Below, piece after piece: positions 1-8,642 of a DNA stretch of 64,000 bases. The DNA lies in contig NZ_CP061310.1 of NCBI RefSeq assembly GCF_018687975.1, positions 1,302,001 through 1,366,000 on the forward strand. Reading direction: 5' to 3'. The notes beneath the pieces are model-generated. The model had not been told where the DNA came from and did not search any database. It saw only the letters and a program-made list of their open reading frames with translations. The stretch is from Polynucleobacter sp. es-EL-1. GTDB taxonomy: Bacteria > Pseudomonadota > Gammaproteobacteria > Burkholderiales > Burkholderiaceae. How positions within the stretch are numbered: the first letter of the stretch is position 1; every line of letters begins with the position of its first letter. A program made the position numbers and the translations under genes.

Positions 1-781
1 CTTTTTCAGCGCTAGACTTGCTAGCTAATAAGTAACCTTGAAAGTAATACACTACCTGGGCAACAACGCGACCCCAGTTAATTGAATTTACAGTACCAAT
101 TTGATTACCGGCCTTAAAAGCATGATCATTGCTAACAGCTTTGACAATGTCCTGACAATCATCAAATACACCCGCTACTGCTAGGTTAAAAATATTGGGG
201 TCTTGCAAGGAGTACATTTGCGCCGATTGAAAAGCGCTCATCTTGCCGCGTGGTGAAAGCATAAATACCTTCACGCCCTCTTTGCCGCGCATGGCATATT
301 CCGCTGCGCTACCCGTATCACCAGAAGTTGCGCCCAAGATATTGAGTTTCTGCCCGTTTTTCTTTAAGGCATATTCAAAAAGATTGCCAAGCAACTGCAT
401 GGCCATATCTTTGAATGCTAAGGTTGGGCCATTAGAAAGACTCAACAAACCAATGCGCGTCCCGTTTTCTTCGCCCAACCAGTGTAGCGGTGTAATGTCT
501 TTTGCATTATCTTCTGGACGACCATTGCAATAGACTTGCTCGGTATAGGTTTTACGCAATAAGGCGCGCAAATCATTCTCAGGAATGTCGTCGCAATACA
601 AACTCAAAATCTCAAACGCAAGATCTGCATAGGACAAACCACGCCAAGAATCTAGTTGTGCTTTGGTGACTTGCGGATATTGCGTCGGTAAATACAAACC
701 ACCATCTGGCGCTAAACCACCTAGCAGAATTTCTAGAAAAGATTGTTGTGGGCTATTGCCTCGAGTCGATTGATAACGCAT
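1..781 (-). CDS. thrC: Threonine synthase, C-terminal part cut by window edge
   Basis: This is the first 260 codons of threonine synthase, the PLP enzyme that converts O-phosphohomoserine to threonine. The ATG is at 779-781, and the reading frame runs open to base 1, so the C-terminus lies outside the window. The protein begins MRYQSTRG and contains GPTLAFKDMAMQLLG, where the Lys is the expected PLP-binding residue, and the phosphate-binding stretch GATSGDTGSAAE. It starts 9 bp after the hom stop on the same strand, so the two are surely co-transcribed in the order hom-thrC. Identity is firm from these motifs and the neighbour. Confidence 0.95.
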   Translation of the reverse strand, partial: MRYQSTRGNSPQQSFLEILLGGLAPDGGLYLPTQYPQVTKAQLDSWRGLSYADLAFEILSLYCDDIPENDLRALLRKTYTEQVYCNGRPEDNAKDITPLHWLGEENGTRIGLLSLSNGPTLAFKDMAMQLLGNLFEYALKKNGQKLNILGATSGDTGSAAEYAMRGKEGVKVFMLSPRGKMSAFQSAQMYSLQDPNIFNLAVAGVFDDCQDIVKAVSNDHAFKAGNQIGTVNSINWGRVVAQVVYYFQGYLLASKSSAEK

Positions 782-790
782 GGCTTGAGC

Positions 791-2101
791 TTAAGACAAA
801 TTTTCTAAACGAATTTTGACAACTTCACCAGCCACAGTCTTGAGATTTTGAATTTCAGCAATTGCAGCCAGCATATGCTTTTCTTTAGTCTCATGGGTCA
901 AAGCAACCAAGTCAGTTTGACTCTCGCCCTCATCCGCTTCTTTTTGTAAGAGCGCATCGATTGAAATACTGTGCGCCGCCAAGATCTTAGTAATATCAGC
1001 CAAGACACCTGCCTGATCGGCTACACGCAAGCGCAAGTAGTAGCTCGTTGTAATCTCGCCCATCGGCAAGACGGTAATATCACGTACAGCATCCGGCTGG
1101 AAGGCTAAATACGGAACGCGGTTCTCAGGACTAGCACCTAAGAGGCGGGTAATGTCTACTAGGTCGGCAATCACAGCGGAAGCTGTAGGCTCCGAGCCTG
1201 CACCCTTGCCATAGTAAAGAGTGGTACCCACTGCATCACCAAATACCTGCACCGCATTCATTGCGCCTTCCACGTTTGCAATTAAACGCTTCGTTGGAAT
1301 TAAGGTTGGGTGCACACGTAACTCAACACCAGTCGTTGTCTTTTTGGCAATGCCCAGTAACTTAATACGGTAGCCCAATTGCTCAGCATATTTAATATCA
1401 ATCGCATCAAGCTTAGTAATGCCTTCCACATGGGCTTTTTCAAACTGCATTGGGATACCAAATGCAATTGCACTCATGATGGTTGCTTTATGAGCGGCAT
1501 CGACACCTTCAATATCAAAGGTAGGGTCTGCTTCTGCGTAACCTAAACGCTGCGCTTCCTTCAAAACAGTCGCAAAGTCCAAACCTTTATCGCGCATCTC
1601 CGAGAGGATGAAGTTTGTTGTGCCATTAATAATTCCGGCAATCCATTCAATGCGGTTGGCTGTTAAGCCCTCACGTAAAGCCTTAATGATTGGAATACCA
1701 CCAGCAACCGCTGCCTCAAATGCAACCATCACACCTTTGTCATGCGCAGCTTTAAAAATCTCATTACCATGAACAGCAATCAAAGCCTTATTAGCAGTAA
1801 CAACATGCTTACCCGCAGCAATGGCCTCAAGAACCAGGTCCTTAGCGATGCCATAGCCGCCAATCAGCTCAACCACTACATCAATCTCAGGATTACTGAT
1901 GACAGAGCGCGCATCACTCACTACTTGAGCGCGATCTTTAACCAATTCTTTAGCGCGATCTACATTTAAATCAGCAACAGTATTAATCCGAATACCGCGG
2001 CCAGCGCGGCGAGTGATTTCATCTTGATTGCGCTCGAGAACAGTAAATACACCCCCACCTACTGTGCCAATACCTAATAGACCAACTTGAATCGGTTTCA
2101 T
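791..2101 (-). CDS. hom: Homoserine dehydrogenase
   Basis: Monofunctional homoserine dehydrogenase of 436 aa, catalysing NAD(P)H reduction of aspartate semialdehyde to homoserine for threonine and methionine synthesis. The N-terminus carries the dinucleotide-binding loop GIGTVGGGV (residues about 10-18). The central region has the family stretch GIINGTTNFIL, and the C-terminal ~85 residues form an ACT regulatory domain (beginning about LRLRVADQAGVLADI), which suggests feedback inhibition by threonine. No aspartokinase domain is fused. It lies 17 bp downstream of alaA and 9 bp upstream of thrC, so the three genes form one minus-strand operon. Confidence 0.97.
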   Translation of the reverse strand: MKPIQVGLLGIGTVGGGVFTVLERNQDEITRRAGRGIRINTVADLNVDRAKELVKDRAQVVSDARSVISNPEIDVVVELIGGYGIAKDLVLEAIAAGKHVVTANKALIAVHGNEIFKAAHDKGVMVAFEAAVAGGIPIIKALREGLTANRIEWIAGIINGTTNFILSEMRDKGLDFATVLKEAQRLGYAEADPTFDIEGVDAAHKATIMSAIAFGIPMQFEKAHVEGITKLDAIDIKYAEQLGYRIKLLGIAKKTTTGVELRVHPTLIPTKRLIANVEGAMNAVQVFGDAVGTTLYYGKGAGSEPTASAVIADLVDITRLLGASPENRVPYLAFQPDAVRDITVLPMGEITTSYYLRLRVADQAGVLADITKILAAHSISIDALLQKEADEGESQTDLVALTHETKEKHMLAAIAEIQNLKTVAGEVVKIRLENLS

Positions 2102-2118
2102 GATGCCTTTGTTGCGGT

Positions 2119-3357
2119 TTAATTAGTCGCTTTACGACTATGCTTTTGACGATAACGCTCCAGAAAACGTGCCAGACGACCAATTGCTTCTGTCAGCACA
2201 TCTTCGTGAGGTAAGAACACTACACGGAAGTGATCAGGCTTAGCCCAGTTAAACCCAGAGCCTTGCACTAGCAATACTTTTTCTTCTTTTAGAAGATCAG
2301 CTACAAATTGCTGATCATCCTTGATTGGGTAAATTTCAGGATCAAGCCTTGGAAATAAATAAAGGGCAGACTTGGGTTTGACACAAGTCACACCCGGAAT
2401 TGCAGTAATGAGCTTCCAAGCTAAATCACGCTGCTTAGCTAAGCGACCACCTTCGGCCACCAAATCATTAATGCTTTGATAGCCACCAAGCGCTGTTTGA
2501 ATGGCGTATTGACCTGGGACGTTGGCACACAGACGCATTGAAGAAAGCATATTGAGGCCTTCAATGTAATCCCGAATCATCTCTTTATCGCCAGACACAA
2601 TCATCCACCCAGCACGATAGCCACAAGAGCGGTAGTTCTTGGATAAACCATTAAAGGTGATGATGACAACATCCGTTGATAGCGAAGCCAAAGAGATATG
2701 TTTCTCTTGGTCATACAGCATCTTGTCGTATATCTCGTCGGCAAACAAAATCAAGCCATGCTCACGTGCAATGGCTGTGATCTCCTGCAAAACTTCCTTA
2801 GAGTAAATAGCGCCCGTTGGATTGTTGGGGTTAATCACCACAATCGCTTTGGTCTTCGGGGTAATTTTTTTGCGCAGGTCATCCAAATCTGGAGCCCACT
2901 CTTTTGCTTCATCACAAAGATAATGAATCGGAGTGCCGCCCGACAAACTGACCGCAGCAGTCCACAGCGGGTAGTCAGGTGCAGGCACCAGAACTTCATC
3001 ACCATTATTGAGCAAGGCATTCATAGACAAGACAATGAGTTCAGAAACACCATTGCCGGTATAGATGTCATCTAAAGCAACGCCCTGGATGCCCTTTTCT
3101 TGGCAATACTGCATGATTGCCTTGCGCGCAGCAAAAATTCCCTTGGAATCAGAGTAGGCTGAAGCGTTACCCAAATTGCGAATCATGTCCAACTGAATCT
3201 CTTCGGGAGGATCAAAGCCAAAGACCCCTACATTACCAATGTTTAATTTGATAATTTTGTGCCCCTCTTCCTCCATCCGCTGGGCAAGCTCCAGCACTGG
3301 CCCGCGTATGTCGTAGCAGACGTCATTGAGTTTTTCGGACTTTAGGATCGGTTTCAC
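2119..3357 (-). CDS. alaA: Alanine-synthesising PLP aminotransferase (AlaA-like)
   Basis: Class I/II aminotransferase of 412 aa that is very close throughout to E. coli AlaA (YfbQ), the glutamate-pyruvate aminotransferase. Shared stretches include CYDIRGPVLELA near the N-terminus, VPAPDYPLWTAAVSLSGG, and VVINPNNPTGAIYSKE. The Schiff-base lysine sits in ITFNGLSKNYRSCGYRAGW. It is the first gene of the alaA-hom-thrC operon. The start at 3357 matches the AlaA N-terminus (MKPILKSEKLNDVCYD). The enzyme makes alanine from pyruvate and glutamate; other small 2-oxoacids may also serve. Confidence 0.93.
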   Translation of the reverse strand: MKPILKSEKLNDVCYDIRGPVLELAQRMEEEGHKIIKLNIGNVGVFGFDPPEEIQLDMIRNLGNASAYSDSKGIFAARKAIMQYCQEKGIQGVALDDIYTGNGVSELIVLSMNALLNNGDEVLVPAPDYPLWTAAVSLSGGTPIHYLCDEAKEWAPDLDDLRKKITPKTKAIVVINPNNPTGAIYSKEVLQEITAIAREHGLILFADEIYDKMLYDQEKHISLASLSTDVVIITFNGLSKNYRSCGYRAGWMIVSGDKEMIRDYIEGLNMLSSMRLCANVPGQYAIQTALGGYQSINDLVAEGGRLAKQRDLAWKLITAIPGVTCVKPKSALYLFPRLDPEIYPIKDDQQFVADLLKEEKVLLVQGSGFNWAKPDHFRVVFLPHEDVLTEAIGRLARFLERYRQKHSRKATN

Positions 3358-3377
3358 AATAAATTAAGGGTAAGTTC

Positions 3378-3409
3378 TTGAAATCTAGGAAAAAACAGCT
3401 GGCTATAAT
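3378..3409 (+). promoter_or_regulatory. Candidate promoter for the Mth938-arn operon
   Basis: In the 78 bp gap between divergent alaA and the Mth938-like gene there is a perfect TATAAT at 3404-3409. TTGAAA at 3378-3383 is the best -35 match, but the 20 bp spacing is longer than ideal, so the -35 assignment is weak. Transcription would begin near 3416, about 20 nt before the GTG start at 3436. Confidence 0.5.
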
Positions 3410-3435
3410 CCACATAATTATGACAGAGAGTCCAT

Positions 3436-3813
3436 GTGAAGCTTCAATCTGACCCCCATTCTGGAGCCAATACGATCACCGGTTACGGAGACGGCTATGT
3501 CGAGATCAATAAGACACCCTATAACCATGCTGTTTTATTGAGCTCTGATGGCAATATTGAAGAATGGCCCGTCAAATCTTTTGATGGGCTAGCTGCAGCC
3601 AATTTCACCCAAATGGCCGCTCTTAAGCCTGAATTAATCCTGATTGGTACCGGCAATCGCCAGCGCTTTCCAAGACCGGAGCTGCTCAAAACCCTGATTG
3701 AGGCCAAAATTGGCTTTGAAGTCATGGACTCTCAAGCAGCCTGCCGCACATACAACATTCTCGTTGGTGAGGGTCGACGGGTCTTGTTGGCCTTAATCGT
3801 GGAAGTACCCTAA
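3436..3813 (+). CDS. Mth938-like domain (DUF498) protein
   Basis: Small protein of 125 aa belonging to the Mth938/Xcc1710 fold family, whose eukaryotic relative is the complex I assembly factor NDUFAF3. Recognisable features are the early GDGYVEINKT-type strand, ELILIGTGNRQRFP in the middle, and the C-terminal MDSQAACRTYNILVGEGR. The biochemical role in bacteria is not established. The start is GTG, preceded by AGAGAG. Its TAA overlaps the ATG of arnT by one base, so it leads the arn operon. Whether it takes part in lipid A modification or is only co-transcribed cannot be told from sequence. Confidence 0.85.
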   Translation: MKLQSDPHSGANTITGYGDGYVEINKTPYNHAVLLSSDGNIEEWPVKSFDGLAAANFTQMAALKPELILIGTGNRQRFPRPELLKTLIEAKIGFEVMDSQAACRTYNILVGEGRRVLLALIVEVP

Positions 3814-5507
3814 TGCAATTTGGTCAAATTAGACAATCTTCAGCCTTAAATCCCGTCAAGATTTTGATCCTGGTGCTGATTTATGGATTGCTATGGTTTG
3901 GCACTCTCAATTACCGCCACCTCATTCCATCAGATGAAGGTCGTTATGCCGAGATCTCTAGAGAGATGTTGGTTACTGGTGACTGGGTAACCCCGCGTTA
4001 TAACGGATATAAATATTTTGAAAAGCCGCCTCTACAAATTTGGGCAACAGCAACTGCTTTTAATCTGTTTGGCATCGGTGATTGGCAGGCAAGGCTTTGG
4101 ACAGCTCTTACAGGCTTTCTCACGATTTTGTTTGTTGGCTTTACTGGCGCACGCATCTATAACGCCCGAGCGGGATGGATAGCCGCACTTGTTTTAGCCT
4201 CCAGCCCCATGTGGGTCATTGGTGGCCATATCAATTCATTGGATATGGGCTTATCTGCATTTTTGGTTGCGGCACTTTGCAGCCTCCTACTAGCGCAAAC
4301 TTCTCGACTGCAAAGCGGCACTCGTCACTGGATGTGGGCTTGCTGGGCATTGATGGGCCTAGCCACTTTATCCAAGGGGGTCATTGGGCTTGCCATTCCC
4401 GGCATGGTATTCATGGTGTACTCCATCACTGCTTGGGATTGGAAAATCTGGAAGCGTCTTTACATCATTAGCGGCACGATTGTTTTTTTAGCAATTACTG
4501 CACCTTGGTTTGTTCTAGTGGCACAACGTAATCCAGAATTCTTAGAGTTCTTTTTTATTCATGAGCATTTGCAACGCTTTACTCAGACTGCGCATAGCAG
4601 GACGGGGCCCATTTATTTTTTCATCCCACTACTGATCTTGGGCTTCCTCCCTTGGGTTGCGCAAATTCCTGGTGCCATCGGACAGGCATGGCAAGAACGA
4701 AATCGACAGTTCTCCAGCGGCTGGTTACTAACCTGCTGGTTTGCAGTCATTCTGGGATTCTTTAGCCTTTCGCAATCCAAATTACCGGGATACATTATTC
4801 CGATCTTTCCTGCCCTAGCGTTGATTGTTGGCAATCGCCTCGACAGGAATTTAGGATTTAGCAACAGCTTGAAACTGCCTTGGCAATTACAAACTGCCTT
4901 CTTTGCGCTATTTGGTATTGCGGGCTTTTTCTTCTTGGATCAAGTCAGCAAACAAGCCAGACCAGATGAAATTGAAGCCTATGCTCAGTACACCTACTGG
5001 ATTATTGCGGCATTGATTACCTTGGTCATTTTTAGCTTGCTTGCACTGATGCAAAGCAAACGTAATGGCTTGGCAAGTATGACGAGTTTTGCAAGCGGCT
5101 TTTTTCTTTGCGCACTCATTGCGGGCACGGGTCACGAGACCCTTGGGCGCGCAGTTTCGGGAATCGACTTAGCAGAAAAAGTAAAGGCGACCATTCCTGA
5201 TAAGGTCAATTTTTATTCCGTGCGAATTCTGGATCACACGGTGCCTTTCTATTTAGGCAAAACCATGGTGATGGTAGAGTTCCCAGATGAACTGGAGTTT
5301 GGGGTTAAACAAGAACCGCAGCTATGGTTGCCGACCTTAGATGCTTTTATTGAGCGCTGGTCCGAAGATCAAACTGCTTATGCATTAATGGTTCCAGAGC
5401 AATATGTTGAGTTGCAAAAATTAAATGTACCCATGCAAGAGGTGGGACGAGATTCAAGACGGGTAATTGTGAAACATCCTGAGCCCACAAGCACTTCTAC
5501 GCAATAA
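3813..5507 (+). CDS. arnT: ArnT-type L-Ara4N lipid A transferase
   Basis: Integral membrane glycosyltransferase of 564 aa, GT83/PMT superfamily. ArnT moves 4-amino-4-deoxy-L-arabinose from undecaprenyl phosphate to lipid A phosphates on the periplasmic side, lowering negative charge and giving polymyxin resistance. Visible are a first membrane helix (about residues 16-33), the periplasmic loop motif IPSDEGRYAEISREML with its conserved Asp-Glu, then YFEKPPLQIW, and about a dozen hydrophobic helices ending with a soluble C-terminal domain. It overlaps the preceding gene by 1 bp and is followed 14 bp later by arnB. A transferase of another sugar is possible in isolation, but the operon makes Ara4N by far the best call. 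Confidence 0.9.
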   Translation: MQFGQIRQSSALNPVKILILVLIYGLLWFGTLNYRHLIPSDEGRYAEISREMLVTGDWVTPRYNGYKYFEKPPLQIWATATAFNLFGIGDWQARLWTALTGFLTILFVGFTGARIYNARAGWIAALVLASSPMWVIGGHINSLDMGLSAFLVAALCSLLLAQTSRLQSGTRHWMWACWALMGLATLSKGVIGLAIPGMVFMVYSITAWDWKIWKRLYIISGTIVFLAITAPWFVLVAQRNPEFLEFFFIHEHLQRFTQTAHSRTGPIYFFIPLLILGFLPWVAQIPGAIGQAWQERNRQFSSGWLLTCWFAVILGFFSLSQSKLPGYIIPIFPALALIVGNRLDRNLGFSNSLKLPWQLQTAFFALFGIAGFFFLDQVSKQARPDEIEAYAQYTYWIIAALITLVIFSLLALMQSKRNGLASMTSFASGFFLCALIAGTGHETLGRAVSGIDLAEKVKATIPDKVNFYSVRILDHTVPFYLGKTMVMVEFPDELEFGVKQEPQLWLPTLDAFIERWSEDQTAYALMVPEQYVELQKLNVPMQEVGRDSRRVIVKHPEPTSTSTQ

Positions 5508-5521
5508 GCTCATCTCCTACT

Positions 5522-6694
5522 ATGACTACTAACGAATCTCAACTCCCTTTTATTCCCTTTACGCGCCCGCACTTCGATCAAGAAACGATTGATGCGGTAG
5601 CCCAAGTTCTGCGCTCTGGCTGGGTTACTTCTGGACCCAAGCTTGCCGAGTTTGAAGCGACATTAAGTGAATACTTTGGTGGACGCCCAGTGCGTTGCTT
5701 TGCCAACGGTACGGCAACCATGAAAATCGCCCTGCAGGTTGCCGGTATTGGACCTGGAGATGAAGTCATTACAACCCCCATTTCCTGGGTTGCAACCTCT
5801 AACGTTATTTTGAGTGTGGGCGCTACCCCAGTCTTTGTAGATATTGATCCAGTTACACGCAATATTGATTTAAATAAAGTATCTGCAGCCATAACACCTA
5901 AGACGCGCGCCATCATGCCGGTTTATTTGGCTGGCTTACCAGTTGACATGGATCATCTGTACTCGCTTGCCAAAGAACATAACTTGCGCGTTATTGAAGA
6001 TGCCGCTCAAGCATTTGGCTCGCAATGGCAAGGTCAAAAGATTGGCAGCATTGGTGATTTGGTGAGCTTTAGCTTTCAAGCCAATAAAAACTTATCTACT
6101 GTTGAAGGTGGATGCCTTGTTCTTAATAATGCAGATGAAGCAAAGCTTGCAGAGAAGTTGCGCCTGCAAGGTCTCACCCGCCAAGGTATGGATGGCATGG
6201 ATGTTGATGTACTAGGCGGCAAAGACAACCTCACCGATGTCAATGCAGTCATTGGACTTCATCAGCTTAAACAACTACCTGCTTTTCAGGCGCGCAGAAG
6301 CGCCTTGGCTAGACAATATTTTGATGTGATTCGAAGTGAGCTCAAGACTGCTGGTTTGGAGCAACTCAAACTAGAGCTTCCTGTAGAGAACTTCAGTGAC
6401 AGCAACTGGCATATGTTCCAAGTGGTTTTACCTCTTGATCAGTTGAATGTTGACCGCGCCCAAATCATGACTGAGTTAAAAGATCAAGGCATCGGTACTG
6501 GAGTTCACTACCCGATCATTACTGGTTTTACGCTGTATCAGAAGCTCGGCTATCAAACTCAGTCAACTCCAAATGCACAGCGTATTGGTCGCTCAATTTT
6601 GACTCTGCCACTCTTCCCCGGGATGGCGGATGAGGATATTGGCCGTATCGCTCGAACGCTCATTGCCATTTTGAAAAATCACCTTAAAAACTAG
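5522..6694 (+). CDS. arnB: UDP-Ara4O aminotransferase ArnB (DegT/DnrJ/EryC1/StrS family)
   Basis: PLP-dependent sugar aminotransferase of 390 aa. ArnB transfers the amino group of glutamate to UDP-4-keto-arabinose, giving UDP-L-Ara4N. Family signatures are GWVTSGPKLAEFE near residue 33, the TTPISWVATSNV loop near 84, and the aspartate of VIEDAAQAFGS that contacts the cofactor. The PLP lysine is K189 in SFQANKNLST. Length matches ArnB (about 380 aa). The gene lies between arnT and arnC. Polysaccharide-type DegT enzymes share these motifs, so assignment to the Ara4N pathway rests partly on its neighbours. Confidence 0.92.
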   Translation: MTTNESQLPFIPFTRPHFDQETIDAVAQVLRSGWVTSGPKLAEFEATLSEYFGGRPVRCFANGTATMKIALQVAGIGPGDEVITTPISWVATSNVILSVGATPVFVDIDPVTRNIDLNKVSAAITPKTRAIMPVYLAGLPVDMDHLYSLAKEHNLRVIEDAAQAFGSQWQGQKIGSIGDLVSFSFQANKNLSTVEGGCLVLNNADEAKLAEKLRLQGLTRQGMDGMDVDVLGGKDNLTDVNAVIGLHQLKQLPAFQARRSALARQYFDVIRSELKTAGLEQLKLELPVENFSDSNWHMFQVVLPLDQLNVDRAQIMTELKDQGIGTGVHYPIITGFTLYQKLGYQTQSTPNAQRIGRSILTLPLFPGMADEDIGRIARTLIAILKNHLKN

Positions 6695-6756
6695 CTCATA
6701 GGACGCTCTTTCTTACAGAATTGGGGTTCAGAGCCAAGATCAGGCAAAATTGCAGG

Positions 6757-7728
6757 ATGACTGCGAATTTAGCAACCCAAACGAGCAATCCTCAACTAAG
6801 TATCGTTATTCCCGTTTATAACGAGGAAGATGGACTTCAGGCCCTCTTTGATCGCCTTTATCCAGCGCTAGATGCTACTGCGAGCAAACATCAGATCAGC
6901 TATGAGGTGGTGTTTGTCAATGATGGCAGCAAAGATCGCTCTGCTGGCCTGCTAGCCAAGCAAGTGGAATTAAGACCGGATGTTACTCGCGCCGTGTTAT
7001 TTCATAGTAACTTTGGTCAACACATGGCCATCATGGCTGGCTTTGAGTACGCCCGAGGTCAATACATCATTACATTAGATGCAGACCTCCAAAACCCACC
7101 AGAAGAAATTGATGCGCTAGTCAATCAACTACTTCAAGGTCATGATTATGTTGGGACGATTCGTGCAAACCGTCGCGATAGCTTCTTTAGGAAATTTGCC
7201 TCACGTGCAATGAACCACTTGCGCCAAAAAATTACCCGCATCACGATGACGGATCAAGGCTGCATGTTGCGCGGCTATAGTCGTCGCATTGTTGATCTCG
7301 TGCGTCAGTGCGACGAGAGCAACACCTTTATTCCAGCTCTTGCATTCACTTTTGCAGCGAACCCCACTGAAATCACCGTTAAACATGAAGAGCGCTTTGC
7401 TGGTGAATCCAAATACAGCCTTTATCAACTCATTCGTCTAAACTTTGATTTAGTGACCGGTTTTTCTGTCATGCCTTTACAGATCTTTTCGATTTTGGGC
7501 ATGTTGCTTGCGCTTGCCGCAGGTAGCCTCTTTGCTTACTTGCTGGTACGTCGCTTTGTATTGGGTGCCGAGGTTGAAGGAGTCTTTACCCTCTTCGCAC
7601 TGACATTCTTCTTGATAGGTGTGATGCTCTTTGGCCTTGGTCTCCTTGGTGAATACATTGGCCGTATCTACCAACAAGTTCGTGAGCGTCCTCGCTATGT
7701 TGTGCAAACTGTTTTAGAGAAAAAATAA
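6757..7728 (+). CDS. arnC: Undecaprenyl-phosphate Ara4FN transferase (ArnC-like GT2)
   Basis: Family 2 glycosyltransferase of 323 aa that attaches 4-formamido-arabinose from UDP to undecaprenyl phosphate on the cytoplasmic face. The N-terminal GT-A domain begins SIVIPVYNEEDGL; the metal and substrate acidic motif is TLDADLQNPPEEI. Two C-terminal membrane helices (around residues 235-310) end in GEYIGRIYQQVRERPRY, typical of ArnC/DPM1-like enzymes. The ATG at 6757 is chosen because the conserved fold starts soon after it; an in-frame TTG at 6721 would add 12 residues. The stop directly abuts the TTG of the next gene. Confidence 0.9.
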   Translation: MTANLATQTSNPQLSIVIPVYNEEDGLQALFDRLYPALDATASKHQISYEVVFVNDGSKDRSAGLLAKQVELRPDVTRAVLFHSNFGQHMAIMAGFEYARGQYIITLDADLQNPPEEIDALVNQLLQGHDYVGTIRANRRDSFFRKFASRAMNHLRQKITRITMTDQGCMLRGYSRRIVDLVRQCDESNTFIPALAFTFAANPTEITVKHEERFAGESKYSLYQLIRLNFDLVTGFSVMPLQIFSILGMLLALAAGSLFAYLLVRRFVLGAEVEGVFTLFALTFFLIGVMLFGLGLLGEYIGRIYQQVRERPRYVVQTVLEKK

Positions 7729-8598
7729 TTGCACGCAGTCGTCTTTGCTTATCACGATGTTGGCGTCAATTGCCTCAAGGCTTTACTCAATGCGGGCATT
7801 CAAGTAGATCTGGTGATAACCCATCAAGATGATCCCAATGAGAATGTGTGGTTCGGAAGTGTGGCTAAGCTGTGTGAGGATAAAAATATTCCTTACATCA
7901 CGCCTAATGCCAATCAATTAATAGGGTTGATTCCGCAAATCCAAACATTAGCACCAGACTATCTATTCTCGTTTTATTACCGCTATATGATTCCTGCCGA
8001 GCTACTTGCTTGCGCCAAAATTGCGGCTCTCAATATGCATGGCTCACTGCTACCGAAGTATCGTGGGCGCGCACCAGTCAATTGGGCTATTTTGCATGGC
8101 GAAACCCAAACTGGCGCCACTTTACACATCATGGAAGCTAAGCCAGATGCGGGGGATATTGTTGGTCAGTCAGCCGTTCCCATTGGTCCAAATGAAACCG
8201 CTACCGATGTCTTTGGCAAGGTCAGCTCGGCTGCTGTGGATGTTTTAACCCAGGTTTTGCCAGCACTGGTTCATGGTCGAGTACCCAGATCGCCTAATCT
8301 TCTGAGCCAAGGCAGTTATTTTGGGGGCCGCAAGCCTGCTGATGGGCAAATTCATTGGGAACAAAGCGCTAAACAGGTTCACGACCTCGTCAGAGCCGTT
8401 GCACCGCCCTATCCTGGCGCTTTTACAGACTGGCAAGGTCAACGCATGATTGTGGCTCAAACTAGCTTAGAGGGCACCCTACCGGCCCAACTCAATCTTC
8501 AGACCCCTGGCATCCAAGTGGTTGATAATCAGGTATTCGGCGTTTGCGGAGACCAAAAAGCGGTTGCGATACTGAATTGGTACCCAGCAAACAGCTAA
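7729..8598 (+). CDS. arnA: UDP-Ara4N formyltransferase (stand-alone ArnA N-terminal domain)
   Basis: A 289-aa protein equivalent to the N-terminal formyltransferase half of E. coli ArnA, which uses N10-formyl-THF to formylate UDP-L-Ara4N. It starts with TTG at 7729, immediately after the arnC stop, and the resulting N-terminus MHAVVFAYHDVG aligns with MKTVVFAYHDMG of ArnA. Catalytic residues are visible: Asn and His in LNMHGSLLPKYRGRAPVNW and Asp in KPDAGDIV. The C-terminal OB-like part is present but short. In E. coli this domain is fused to the decarboxylase; here the decarboxylase is a separate gene 44 bp downstream. Confidence 0.93.
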   Translation: MHAVVFAYHDVGVNCLKALLNAGIQVDLVITHQDDPNENVWFGSVAKLCEDKNIPYITPNANQLIGLIPQIQTLAPDYLFSFYYRYMIPAELLACAKIAALNMHGSLLPKYRGRAPVNWAILHGETQTGATLHIMEAKPDAGDIVGQSAVPIGPNETATDVFGKVSSAAVDVLTQVLPALVHGRVPRSPNLLSQGSYFGGRKPADGQIHWEQSAKQVHDLVRAVAPPYPGAFTDWQGQRMIVAQTSLEGTLPAQLNLQTPGIQVVDNQVFGVCGDQKAVAILNWYPANS

Positions 8599-8642
8599 TG
8601 AATACAGCAGCACCCTTTAGATTAAAAAACGAGGCAGTAAAG

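Noticed and set aside
243..533. Plus-strand open frame of 96 codons
   Set aside because: It lies antisense inside thrC, has no ribosome binding site, and the minus-strand frame carries clear threonine synthase motifs.
8544..8642. Longer start for the UDP-glucuronate decarboxylase gene
   Set aside because: The added residues overlap the formyltransferase gene and do not match the family; ATG 8643 has its own ribosome binding site.
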